This document shows, one piece after another, positions 52,433 to 61,060 of a DNA stretch of 64,000 bases. The stretch is from JAEUJM01 sp044221555 (GTDB taxonomy: Bacteria > Actinomycetota > Acidimicrobiia > Acidimicrobiales > DATDAH01), in assembly GCA_044221555.1 (NCBI GenBank), contig JBGAOY010000002.1, positions 124,001-188,000 of the forward strand, read 5' to 3'. The translations under genes and the position numbers were made by a program. Position 1 is the stretch's first letter. Each line of letters begins with the position of its first letter. Below the pieces are notes generated by a model. It was not told the DNA's origin. It did not search any database and was given only the letters and a program-made list of their open reading frames with translations.

Positions 52433-54067
52433 ATGTCCGTCCACGCTCGCCCTCACCCACCCGCGCGGCGCCTCCATGGCGTCGCGGTGGCCGCCCTCGC
52501 GGGCCTCCTCGTCGGTGCCATCACCACCGTGGCCCCTGCGGCCCCCGCGGGCGCGGCGGTGGCCTGCACCTTCGACCAGATCACCCATCACACCGTGGGC
52601 GGGGTGAGCAGCCCGTCCCTGGACGCCGATGGGAGTCGCATCGCGTTCACCGCCACGGGCGTGCTCGACGCGAGCCCGAATCCAGGCAACAACGGTGAGC
52701 TCTGGATCTACGACGTGCCGAGCGACACGCTGGCCCGACTCACGAACGAGTCGGCCGGCAGCAGCCTCCAACCGCAGATCAACGACGCGGGCGACCGCAT
52801 CGCCTTCACGTCGTTCTCCAACCTCGGCGGCACCAACCCCGAGGGCAACTTCGAGATCTACCGGTGGGCCGAGACCGGTGGCGCGGTAACCCCGGTCACC
52901 GCGACGGCGGCGACGGTGGGGCACTCGGTGCCGTACCAGGACGCGGCGGGCGCGCAGATCGCCTACGGGTCGAACCCGGACGGCAACTTCGAGGTCTTCC
53001 TGCACCAGGTCGGCGGGATCGGCCCGGACCTGCAGGTGACCGCGGCCGACCCACCGGCCCTGAGTGGGAGCGCGTCGCTGGACGACGCCGGCGCCCAAGT
53101 CGCCTACGCGTCGGACGCCGACGGCAACCTCGACGTGTACCTCTACGACGTCCTCGGTGCGGGTACGTCCCAGCTCACGAACACCGCGACGGGCACGAGC
53201 GGGAATCCCGTTGTCGCCGACGACGGGACGCGCGTGACCTTCTCCTCCGATCGCAACATCGCCGGCGGGAACGCCGATCACGGCTTCGAGGTGTTCCAGC
53301 GGGACCTCACGACCGGTGTCACGACCCAACTGAGCGCGGGTCCGAACGTCGGCGCGTCGATGAGCGTCCCGCGATCCAACGCGGCCGGGACACGTGTGGT
53401 CTTCTCGGACACCCGGAACCTCACGGGGGCCAACGCCGACGGCTCGGTGGAGGTGTTCGTCCGGGACACCGGCCCCGCCGGCGGGCTGAGCCAGTTGACG
53501 GCGACCGCGGCCGACTCGAACGGCCCGAGCGTCGACGAGTCGGGAACCCGCGTCGCGTTCTCGTCAGCTGCCGATCTCGTCGGCGAGAACGGGGACGCGA
53601 ACGCGGAGATCTACCTGGCCACCTGCCCGTCGGCGCCCCGTCCCGACGCACGGATCGCGACCGCGGCCGCCGGCCCGTACACGGGTGACGACATCTATGG
53701 CACCGCGGTCGCCCCGAACCAGACCAGGTCCGCCGGGGTGGCCCGCGGCGCCACCCGAACGTTCTTCGTCAACGTGCAGAACGACCGGCTCACAACGGAC
53801 ACACTGACCGTCAAGGGGGTCGAGTCGGGCTCGGCGGGATATCGGGTCGCGTACCTCCAGGGCACGACGGACATCACGGCCCAGGTCCACGCGGGGACCT
53901 TCACCCTCACCGGCCTCGCGTCCGGCGCCTCGGTGACCCTGAAGGTGAAGATCACGGCCACGAGCGGCGCCGCGGCCGGATCGGCGCGCAACGCCACGAT
54001 CACCACTCGATCGGCGACGACGCCGAGCGTGAAGGACGTCGTCCGGGCCCGCGGCCTGCGCACCTGA
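52433..54067 (+). CDS. Secreted TolB-like beta-propeller protein
   Basis: A 544-residue exported protein. The signal peptide covers residues 1-42 (AVAALAGLLVGAITTVAPAAPAGA). Residues about 55-400 hold repeated blades of the form DAGDRIAFTSxSNL and DGTRVTFSSDRN, the PD40/TolB-like propeller pattern; the last 140 residues form a beta-rich domain (FFVNVQNDRLTTDTLTVKG). No membrane anchor is present. It lies alone between the sulfatase-DJ-1 gene and a convergent TetR operon. Function is probably binding or scaffolding at the cell surface. Confidence 0.87.
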   Translation: MSVHARPHPPARRLHGVAVAALAGLLVGAITTVAPAAPAGAAVACTFDQITHHTVGGVSSPSLDADGSRIAFTATGVLDASPNPGNNGELWIYDVPSDTLARLTNESAGSSLQPQINDAGDRIAFTSFSNLGGTNPEGNFEIYRWAETGGAVTPVTATAATVGHSVPYQDAAGAQIAYGSNPDGNFEVFLHQVGGIGPDLQVTAADPPALSGSASLDDAGAQVAYASDADGNLDVYLYDVLGAGTSQLTNTATGTSGNPVVADDGTRVTFSSDRNIAGGNADHGFEVFQRDLTTGVTTQLSAGPNVGASMSVPRSNAAGTRVVFSDTRNLTGANADGSVEVFVRDTGPAGGLSQLTATAADSNGPSVDESGTRVAFSSAADLVGENGDANAEIYLATCPSAPRPDARIATAAAGPYTGDDIYGTAVAPNQTRSAGVARGATRTFFVNVQNDRLTTDTLTVKGVESGSAGYRVAYLQGTTDITAQVHAGTFTLTGLASGASVTLKVKITATSGAAAGSARNATITTRSATTPSVKDVVRARGLRT

Positions 54068-54091
54068 CCCGCGCCGGGGCCGGGCGCGTCA
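54065..54091. terminator. Hairpin across two convergent stop codons
   Basis: The 27-bp sequence from 54065 to 54091 contains the TGA of the propeller gene at one end and the TCA (TGA on the minus strand) of the TetR gene at the other. The two ends pair with one two-base bulge. Both genes would end within the same hairpin. Confidence 0.45.
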
Positions 54092-54715
54092 GGCGAGGAG
54101 GCGGGTGAGGGCCGAGTCGACCACGCGCCGGGTGTCGGCCTGCGACAGCCCGCGTGCCCGGCGCAGGTGGTCGAAGGCCTCGAAGCCCAACAGCACGTCG
54201 ATGGCCGCCGCGAGGTCGCGGCGCTCGGCCGCGGGGAGGGCGCCGAGCTCCGGGGCGAACATCGCCTCGACCTGGGCCTGGAGCAGCGCGCGGGTGCGTT
54301 CCAGCTGTTCGGCGATGATCGGGTTGGCCGGCGCCCGCTGCAGCGCGGCGCGGCGCGTGGGGCCGATGGCCTCGTAGAGCCGCATGCGCCCGGTCACCGT
54401 CCGTTCGATGCGGTCGTCGAGCGGTCCGACCCCCGGGTCGCACAGTTCGGCGAGGGGGGCGAAGCGCTCCATCTGGCGGGCGATGGCGGCCCGCGCCAGG
54501 GCGTCGAGGTCGTCGAAGTAGCGGTACACCGATCGCAGCGAGACCCCGGACCGGGCGGCCACGTCGGCCGCCGCCAGCCCCACCTGGCCCTCGGTGAACA
54601 GTTCGATCACCGCGTCGAGCACGGCGTCGCGGTTGCGGTCGCGCCGCGCGGTGCGGCCGTCCACGGGTTGCCCCGCACCGGAGGTGGCGGCGCTCGTCGC
54701 CGTCGGTGTGCTCAC
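54089..54715 (-). CDS. TetR/AcrR family transcriptional regulator
   Basis: A 208-residue TetR protein from GTG 54715, with AGGAG five bases upstream. After a 25-residue Ala/Thr/Ser-rich leader, the helix-turn-helix spans about residues 32-78 (LAAADVAARSGVSLRSVYRYF). The ligand domain is unlike the two TetR proteins at the left of the window. It is the last gene of an operon with an MDMPI-type enzyme, a DsbA-like protein and a sulfatase, and may regulate it. Confidence 0.88.
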   Translation of the reverse strand: MSTPTATSAATSGAGQPVDGRTARRDRNRDAVLDAVIELFTEGQVGLAAADVAARSGVSLRSVYRYFDDLDALARAAIARQMERFAPLAELCDPGVGPLDDRIERTVTGRMRLYEAIGPTRRAALQRAPANPIIAEQLERTRALLQAQVEAMFAPELGALPAAERRDLAAAIDVLLGFEAFDHLRRARGLSQADTRRVVDSALTRLLA

Positions 54716-54726
54716 GTCGCTCCTGC

Positions 54727-55548
54727 TCAGATCGTGAAGGCCAGGTTGGTGGCCAATTGCCTGGCCAGATCCTCGTCGCCGCCGAGCAGGATGTGCGAAC
54801 CGAGGTGGGGCGCCGCGGCGACGCGGCCCGCGGTGAGCCGCAGGAACAGCATGGCGGGCAGGCGCAGCGACACCGTGGGCTCGCCGTCGAGATGGTCCAC
54901 CACCCGTGCCCGCTCGGGGATGTCGACCAGCCACGTCCGCTCGACGGGACCGTCGACCTCGATGCGCACCGTGGTCCCGACCGGGAGCGCCGCCTTGCGC
55001 CCGACGATGTAGCCGAGGCCGGTCGCCACCTCGTCGAGCGCCGACTGCACGTGGTCGGGGTCGTCGCGGTCGGGCGCACCGACCGCGGCCCGCACGTCGT
55101 GCTCGTGGGTGAAGCAGTCGTAGTGGCGGATGCGCATGAAGCGCCCGAACGTCTCGTCGGGACCGGCCGGGGTCCACGACGGGGCATCGAAGTCGGCCTG
55201 GGTCATCGCGTCGAGCGCGTCGAGGCGACCGGCGGTGACGGTTCGGAACCGGTCGAGCACCGCGGGCCCAGGGAGCGGCCGCAGGCTCTCGACCCACGCC
55301 TCGTTCGACGTGGCGATGGCGTTGCGCAGGTGGGAGACGTGGGACACGTCGACGTCCGGTGTGGGCTCGCCGCTCAGCATGGCCTCGGTGCTGAGGATGT
55401 GGCTGAGCTGGTCCTTGACCGACCAGCCCGGGAGGCAGGTGCTGGTGGCGTAGTCGTCGTCGTCGAGGGCGGAGAACAGCGCGTCGATGGCGGCCCACTC
55501 CTCGCGCAGCAGGGCGACGTACCGGTCACGGTCGACCACGGTGGCCAT
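54727..55548 (-). CDS. Maleylpyruvate isomerase family (MDMPI, mycothiol-dependent type) protein
   Basis: A 273-residue DinB-fold protein from ATG 55548. STCLPGWSVKDQLSHILSTEAML is the family's conserved helix carrying the metal-binding His, and RIRHYDCFTHEHDVRAAVG supplies two more. Known relatives use mycothiol as cofactor in isomerisation or thiol-transfer. It is encoded between the DsbA-like and TetR genes, its ATG overlapping the upstream stop (TGATG). The substrate is unknown. Confidence 0.85.
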   Translation of the reverse strand: MATVVDRDRYVALLREEWAAIDALFSALDDDDYATSTCLPGWSVKDQLSHILSTEAMLSGEPTPDVDVSHVSHLRNAIATSNEAWVESLRPLPGPAVLDRFRTVTAGRLDALDAMTQADFDAPSWTPAGPDETFGRFMRIRHYDCFTHEHDVRAAVGAPDRDDPDHVQSALDEVATGLGYIVGRKAALPVGTTVRIEVDGPVERTWLVDIPERARVVDHLDGEPTVSLRLPAMLFLRLTAGRVAAAPHLGSHILLGGDEDLARQLATNLAFTI

Positions 55549-56258
55549 CAGGGGGTCTCCTTCTGGATGCTGATCCAGTCGCGGGCATCGAAGTAGGGCT
55601 GGAAGGTGCGGGCGATGGCCTCGATGTCCTCGCGGCGCTTGGGCCGCTGCACCTCGTACACGTGGGGGAACTCGAGCCAGCCCGTGACGAGGTGCCACAG
55701 CCGCACGGCGGCCTCGCCGGTCGGCGGCTCGATGAGGACGGGGCCGAAGATGGTCTGGTCGTCGTCGAACACGAGCGTCGGCACCCCCCACCCACCCCGC
55801 TCGACCACGAACTGGTAGTCGGCCATCACCTCGTCGTGCGTGGTGGGGTCGTCGATGGCCTGCTGCACGAAGGCGGGGTCGAGGCCCAGCTCGACCAGCA
55901 GGGCCTCGGCCACCTCGGGCCGGTGCGGCTTGCGCCCGTCGACGTGCAGGGCGGTGCCCGCCGCGAGGTACCAGCGGTCGAGCAGGTCCATGTCGATGCG
56001 GCGCAGGAGGGCGCCGATGCGCATCATCGACCACCCGTAGGACCACGGCCGCTCCCAGGGGTGCTTCTTGCCCTCGGCGCGGTTGATGTCCTCGAGGCTG
56101 AAGAAGCGCCACGCCACGTCGAGCCCGAGCCGGTCGCGCACGTCGCGCATCCACAACGACGTCTGGAAGGCGTACGGGCACATGATGTCGAAGTGGAACC
56201 CGACCGAGGTGGGGTGCGTGGGCGCCGTGGGCGCCGTGGGCGCACCGGTCGCGCTCAC
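55548..56258 (-). CDS. DsbA-family oxidoreductase-like protein
   Basis: A 236-residue protein from GTG 56258, overlapping the sulfatase stop (GTGA). FHFDIMCPYAFQTSLWMRDV is the start of a thioredoxin-like DsbA/HCCA-isomerase fold, with a single Cys in CPYA instead of CxxC. GVPTLVFDDDQTIFGP is the conserved cis-proline strand. The single Cys suggests a glutathione- or mycothiol-dependent isomerase/transferase rather than a disulfide oxidase, which fits the neighbouring MDMPI-type gene. The N-terminus has an APT repeat from short tandem DNA repeats. Confidence 0.85.
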   Translation of the reverse strand: MSATGAPTAPTAPTHPTSVGFHFDIMCPYAFQTSLWMRDVRDRLGLDVAWRFFSLEDINRAEGKKHPWERPWSYGWSMMRIGALLRRIDMDLLDRWYLAAGTALHVDGRKPHRPEVAEALLVELGLDPAFVQQAIDDPTTHDEVMADYQFVVERGGWGVPTLVFDDDQTIFGPVLIEPPTGEAAVRLWHLVTGWLEFPHVYEVQRPKRREDIEAIARTFQPYFDARDWISIQKETP

Positions 56259-58537
56259 TGGCGCGACATGGTGGAGCGCTCGTCGGTGGCCGCGTCCTCG
56301 GCCGCCTCGGACCGGTCCGCCGTGCCGCCGCCGCCCGGCCTGACCAGGGTGATGTCGACGCGCTCGAGCCGCCCCGCGAAGGGGAACTCGTCGTCGTAGC
56401 GGTCGCTCACCGGTGAGCCGTGGTCGTAGGCCACGCTCGGGCCGACGCTGCTCATCATCCGCATGGCGAAGGGCAGGTGGATCGAGGCGACCTCGGCACC
56501 GTCGATGACCAGGGTGGCGTCGCCCTCCTTGCCCTCCCGCCGGAAGCGCACCCCGACCACCGACGCGCCCGCGGGGACCGGCACGGCGGACGTGGCCACG
56601 TGGTGGTCGCCGAAGCAGTTGTAGTCGAACACCAGGTGGTCGTCCTGGACGAACAGGGAGAGGCCCGAGTTGGCGGTGCCGCTGGCGTAGAGCACGCCCC
56701 CGGCGCCCTCGGGGCGCTCGATGGTGGCCTCGAGGTCCCAGCTGCGGCCCCCGATGGCGGGCGCAACCTGGCCCGGCAGGGGCGTCATGGGTGGGTAGTA
56801 GGTGTAGCGGCGGCTCTCGGGGTGGGGTGAGCGGTCGCGGAAGCGGGTGCCGAACAGCTCGATGAGGCGGTCGTCGACGGGCAGGACGTCGTGCGCCTCG
56901 GCCTCGGTCCACCACAGCTCGACCAGCTCGGCCAGTTTGTCAGGGTGCTCGGCGGCGAGGTCGTGGCACTCCGACCGGTCGACCTCGTAGTGGTAGAGCT
57001 CCCACGGATCGTCGTCGAGGGGGACGCCCTGGGTGTGGCGGGTGACGGCCTTCCACCCGTCTGCGTAGATCGCCCGGTGGCCCATCATCTCGGAGTACTG
57101 CACGCCCTTGGCGGTGGGGGCGTCGGCGTCGTCGAACGAGTAGCGCATCGACGTGCCGGTGATGGGGATCTGCTCGTAGCCCCGGAAGACCTCCGGCGCG
57201 GTGACGCCGACGGCCTCGTAGATCGTGGGGGCCACGTCGTTCACCCAGTGGAACTGGTCGCGCACGCCGCCGGCGTCGCCGATGCCGGCGGGCCAGTGCA
57301 CGATGAAGGGCACGTGGACCCCGCCCTCGTGGGTGTTCTGCTTGTACCACTTGAACGGGGTGTTGCCGGCCTGTGCCCACCCCCACGGGTAGTTGGCGTG
57401 GCTGTTGGGGCCGCCGATGTCGTCGAGGCGCTTCACGGCCTCGTCGGGGGTCTCGATGAGGAAGTTGAAGAACTTCATCTCGTGCATCACGCCGAAGGGG
57501 CCGCCCTCCTGGCTGGCGCCGTTGTCCGACAGCAGCACGACGATGGTGTTGTCGAGCTGGCCCAACTGCTCGAGCGAGTCGAGGACCCGCCCGATCTGGT
57601 CGTCGGTGTGGTCGAGGAAGGCGGCGTAGGCCTCCTGCAGGCGGGCAGCCAGCAGGCGCTGGTTCTCCGGGAGCTCGTCCCACGGCTCGACGCCCGGGTT
57701 GCGGGGCGCCAGCTCCGTGCCCTCGGGCACCAGGCCCCGCTCCACCTGGTTGGCGAACCAGCGCTCGCGGGCGACGTCCCAGCCCTCGTCGTAGCGGCCG
57801 CGGTACTTCTCCAGGTACGAGGCCGGCGCCTGGTGGGGGGCATGGGTGGCGCCGAAGGCCAGGTAGAGGAAGAAGGGGCGGTCGGGGCGGATCGACACGG
57901 TGTCGTGCACGAAGCCGACGGCGTGGTCGACCAGGTCCTCGCTGAGGTGGTAGCCCTCGTCCGGCGTGGCCGGAGGCTCGACCATGTGGTTGTCGTAGAC
58001 CAGTTCGGGGTGGAACTGGTCGGTCTCGCCCTCCATGAAGCCGTAGAAGCGATCGAATCCGCGCTGGCAGGGCCACTGGTCGTAGGGCCCGGCCGCCGAG
58101 GCGTTCTCCATGGCGCACAGGTGCCACTTGCCGACCGCGAACGTGGTGTAGCCCTCGTCGCGCAGCACCTCGGCCATCGTGGTGGCGTGGTTGGTGATGT
58201 GGCCGCGCATGTGGGGGTAGCCGCTCGAGAAGTTGGAGATCGAGCGCATGCCCACCTCGTGGTGGTTGCGGCCCGTCAGCAGCGCCGCCCGGGTGGGTGA
58301 GCACACCGGGGTGACGTGGAAGTTCGTGTACCGGAGGCCGCCCTCGGCCAGGCGGTCGATGTTGGGCGTGTCGATGTCGGACCCGTAGCAGCCGAAGTGC
58401 GAGTACCCGAGGTCGTCGATGAGGATCACCACGACGTTCGGCGCGTCCTCGCCCGGATGTGGCGGCGTGGGCCACCAGGGTGTCGACTCGGCGTGGGTGC
58501 GGCCGATCACGCCCTCGAATGGCTCGTAGCTCTGCAC
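56255..58537 (-). CDS. Sulfatase (arylsulfatase family)
   Basis: A 760-residue sulfatase from GTG 58537. The metal-binding start NVVVILIDDLGYSHFGCYGSD, the formylglycine motif C79-S-P-T-R and GKWHL are all intact, so it is probably active if matured by a formylglycine-generating enzyme (none in this window). The C-terminal 200 residues are an added beta-sandwich-like domain. No signal peptide is visible. It is the first gene of the operon with DsbA-like, MDMPI-type and TetR genes and diverges from the RTX gene. Confidence 0.92.
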   Translation of the reverse strand: MQSYEPFEGVIGRTHAESTPWWPTPPHPGEDAPNVVVILIDDLGYSHFGCYGSDIDTPNIDRLAEGGLRYTNFHVTPVCSPTRAALLTGRNHHEVGMRSISNFSSGYPHMRGHITNHATTMAEVLRDEGYTTFAVGKWHLCAMENASAAGPYDQWPCQRGFDRFYGFMEGETDQFHPELVYDNHMVEPPATPDEGYHLSEDLVDHAVGFVHDTVSIRPDRPFFLYLAFGATHAPHQAPASYLEKYRGRYDEGWDVARERWFANQVERGLVPEGTELAPRNPGVEPWDELPENQRLLAARLQEAYAAFLDHTDDQIGRVLDSLEQLGQLDNTIVVLLSDNGASQEGGPFGVMHEMKFFNFLIETPDEAVKRLDDIGGPNSHANYPWGWAQAGNTPFKWYKQNTHEGGVHVPFIVHWPAGIGDAGGVRDQFHWVNDVAPTIYEAVGVTAPEVFRGYEQIPITGTSMRYSFDDADAPTAKGVQYSEMMGHRAIYADGWKAVTRHTQGVPLDDDPWELYHYEVDRSECHDLAAEHPDKLAELVELWWTEAEAHDVLPVDDRLIELFGTRFRDRSPHPESRRYTYYPPMTPLPGQVAPAIGGRSWDLEATIERPEGAGGVLYASGTANSGLSLFVQDDHLVFDYNCFGDHHVATSAVPVPAGASVVGVRFRREGKEGDATLVIDGAEVASIHLPFAMRMMSSVGPSVAYDHGSPVSDRYDDEFPFAGRLERVDITLVRPGGGGTADRSEAAEDAATDERSTMSRQ

Positions 58538-58644
58538 GCGCTGATCTTATGGCATCGGAACTGGCAGAAGTCGGGTGAACGGCACGGCGCCCGCACCGGC
58601 GGTAGCCTTGGATCCCACGAGTCCGCCGAACCTGTGAGGTCCCG

Positions 58645-59601
58645 ATGTCCCGTGCGTCCGATCGTCGAGTCGTGCGAGACGTCGCCGCCCTTTTGGTCGG
58701 TGGGCTGCTCCTGATGGGTGCCGCGGTCGTCGCCCCCGCACCGGCGGGTGCGATCGGCGCGCCGAATCCGGACATCGTGATCGACTTCGAAGGTGACGCC
58801 CTCGGCGCCAAGCCGAACGGGTTCACCAGCGTGGCGTCTGGAGCAGTGCGCTTCAGCGACACCATCGGCGCGGACCTGTCGATCGACAACCTCGGCGGTC
58901 AGGGCGAGGGGACCCGATCGCTCGCGGTGCGGCCCGACTCCGACCGGAGCGGGCTGCGCATCGCCCTCGACAGCCCCACCACCCGGATCTCGCTGCGGTT
59001 CGGCAACGACGACGCGGCGTTCACCGCCCCGGGGGACGAGGCGGTGCTCAAGGCCTTCCGGGGAAGCACCCAGGTGGGCGAGGCACGCGTGGTGATGAAC
59101 AGGAACGACCTGATGGATCAGACCATCAGCTTCGGCAGCGGCGACGGCCCCATATTCTCCCGGGTCGTCTTCGACATGGACGTGAGCGGCCAGGGCCTGA
59201 TCGAGGTGGTCGACCACATCGTCATCGCGCCGCTCTGCACGGTCGCGGGGGACGAGAACGCCAACACGCTGAACGGCACGGGCGGCGACGACGTGATCTG
59301 CGGCAGCGGCGGCAACGACCGGATCAACGCCGGCGCCGGGAACGACCAGGTGGTGGGCGGCCTCGGCGACGACGTCGTCACGGGTGGCGCGGGTGACGAC
59401 TTCCTGGCCGGGAACAGTGGCGGCGACACGATCAGCGGTGGCACCGAGGCGGACCGGATCGAGGGCGGCAAGGGCAACGACGCCCTCTCGGGTCGAGCCG
59501 GCGACGACGTGCTCAAGGGAGGCACCGGCACCGACTCCTGCAACGGCGGACCCGACACCGACACCGCCGGCGCCTGCGAGACCGTCAGCAACGTGCCCTA
59601 G
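58645..59601 (+). CDS. Secreted RTX-type calcium-binding repeat protein
   Basis: A 318-residue exported protein. Residues 1-36 are a signal peptide (LLVGGLLLMGAAVVAPAPAGA). Residues about 45-190 form a beta-sandwich-like domain, and about 205-310 contain RTX nonapeptides of the GGxGxDxxx type (GTGGDDVICGSGGNDRI, GGAGDDFLAG, GRAGDDVLKGG), which bind calcium. A C-terminal Cys pair follows (CNGG, CETV). GAGGT precedes the ATG by four bases. Likely an adhesin or matrix component. Confidence 0.88.
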   Translation: MSRASDRRVVRDVAALLVGGLLLMGAAVVAPAPAGAIGAPNPDIVIDFEGDALGAKPNGFTSVASGAVRFSDTIGADLSIDNLGGQGEGTRSLAVRPDSDRSGLRIALDSPTTRISLRFGNDDAAFTAPGDEAVLKAFRGSTQVGEARVVMNRNDLMDQTISFGSGDGPIFSRVVFDMDVSGQGLIEVVDHIVIAPLCTVAGDENANTLNGTGGDDVICGSGGNDRINAGAGNDQVVGGLGDDVVTGGAGDDFLAGNSGGDTISGGTEADRIEGGKGNDALSGRAGDDVLKGGTGTDSCNGGPDTDTAGACETVSNVP

Positions 59602-59654
59602 CGGCGGGCCGCTGCAGGGCTCGGCGCCGGCGCGACCGGCGGCGACGCGATCCG

Positions 59655-60869
59655 TCAGCCGAAGGTGGCGCGGACGATGCCGATGATGGCGTCGACGTCG
59701 TCGTCGGTGGCGGTGAGCGCCGGCTTGAACTGCAGCACCCTCGGGTCGAAGCTCGCGAAGAACGCGTAGATGCCGCCGTCGAATAGTTGCTTCATGGCGG
59801 TCATGCCGCCGTGGGGCTCGTCGAACACGAACGCCAGCAGCAAGCCGCGACGTCGGATGCCGAAGCCGAGGCCGCCGACGGCGTCCTCGATGCGGGCGCC
59901 GACCTCCTCCACCCGCTCGGCGAATCCGGCCTCGGTGATGATGTCGCACACCTCGGCCGCGGCCACACACCCAAGGTCGGCGCCGCCGAAGGTGGACACC
60001 TGCGAGAAGGGGTGCTCGCCGAAGAAGCGGTGGACGTCGGCCGTCATCAGGGTGGCGGCGATGGGGTAGATGCCTCCGGACAGGCCCTTGCCGGTGACCA
60101 GGAGATCGGGCGTCACACCCTCCTGCTGGTGGTACCAGACCGTGCCCGTCCGCCCGAGCCCGGTCTGCACCTCGTCGAGCACCAGCAGGGCGCCCGCCTC
60201 GTCGCAGGCGGCACGGACCGCGGCGAGATAGCCCGGATCGGGCATCGGGAAGCCGGCGGTGGCCGGGATGGCCTCGAGGATCACCGCGGCGGTGCGCTCG
60301 TCGACGGCGGCCACCATGGCCTCCACGTCGTTGTACGGCACCCGCTGGAAGCCGGGGAGGTCGTTGTGGAACAGCAGCCGCTCGCTCCCGCTGCCGGCGG
60401 CCAGGGCCAGTCCGGTGTGGCCGTGGTAGGCGCTCTCGACCGAGACGATGGTGTCGCGGCCGGTGTGGGCCCGGGCCAGCTTCAGGGCCAGGTCGACCGC
60501 CTCGCCGCCGCCCACCGAGAACACCACGCCCGGCAGCGTCCCGTCGGTGGTGGCGGCCAGGCGCTCGGCCGCCGCCGCCCGGTAGGGGCTGACCAGGTGG
60601 TGGTTGCCGATGTCGGCGTGCTCGAGGGCGTCGCGCACGGCCGCGATCACCCGGGGGTTGCGATGGCCCAGGTTGAAAACGCCGCCGTTCGAGTGGCAGT
60701 TGTAGAACCAGCGCCCCGAGTAGGCGTCCTGGAAGCGGGCGCCTTCCCGCTCGCCCATCACCAGTTGCAGGTCGCCGAGGCGCCACATCTCCACCTTCCC
60801 GGGGTCGACGTGGGAGGCGAACGCGGCCTCCAACGCCTCGCGGTCGGCGTAGTCCCCGGGCCCGATCAT
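59655..60869 (-). CDS. Class III aminotransferase
   Basis: A 404-residue PLP-dependent enzyme from the ATG at 60869; the open frame extends further upstream through repeat DNA but without coding character. SVGGGEAVDLALKLAR, SAYHGHTGLAL, LDEVQTGLGRTG and the PLP lysine Lys261 (VTGKGLSGG) mark the ornithine/acetylornithine-type class III fold. It is more distant from the aminotransferase at 35187 than typical paralogues. Substrate unknown; it is not in an operon with an obvious pathway. Confidence 0.9.
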   Translation of the reverse strand: MIGPGDYADREALEAAFASHVDPGKVEMWRLGDLQLVMGEREGARFQDAYSGRWFYNCHSNGGVFNLGHRNPRVIAAVRDALEHADIGNHHLVSPYRAAAAERLAATTDGTLPGVVFSVGGGEAVDLALKLARAHTGRDTIVSVESAYHGHTGLALAAGSGSERLLFHNDLPGFQRVPYNDVEAMVAAVDERTAAVILEAIPATAGFPMPDPGYLAAVRAACDEAGALLVLDEVQTGLGRTGTVWYHQQEGVTPDLLVTGKGLSGGIYPIAATLMTADVHRFFGEHPFSQVSTFGGADLGCVAAAEVCDIITEAGFAERVEEVGARIEDAVGGLGFGIRRRGLLLAFVFDEPHGGMTAMKQLFDGGIYAFFASFDPRVLQFKPALTATDDDVDAIIGIVRATFG

Positions 60870-60900
60870 GGGCACGATCCTACGACCCGCCACCAGTGCC

Positions 60901-61011
60901 TCTGGTGGCTGGGGTGTGTCGTGAGCGTGGCGTTCGGGCCACCAGAACGGTCCGCCTTTGGTTCTGGTGGCCGGGGTGTGTTGTGAGGGTGGCGTTCGAG
61001 CCACCGGAACG
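60901..61011. repeat. Tandem pair of 49-bp repeats left of the PrimPol gene
   Basis: Copies at 60901-60949 and 60963-61011 match at 44 of 49 positions by my count. Between them GGCCACCAGAAC (60937-60948) and GTTCTGGTGGCC (60961-60972) form a perfect 12-bp inverted repeat. A related copy lies in opposite orientation at 62101-62151. Confidence 0.88.
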
Positions 61012-61060
61012 AGTGGTGGGGCGCTGGACGGGGGGCGGCGGGCGGCGTTGACTGGCGCAC

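Noticed and set aside
59625..59641. CGCCGG/CCGGCG hairpin between the RTX and aminotransferase genes as a terminator
   Set aside because: Six base pairs of pure CG sequence are too common in this window to call, although the convergent position would fit.
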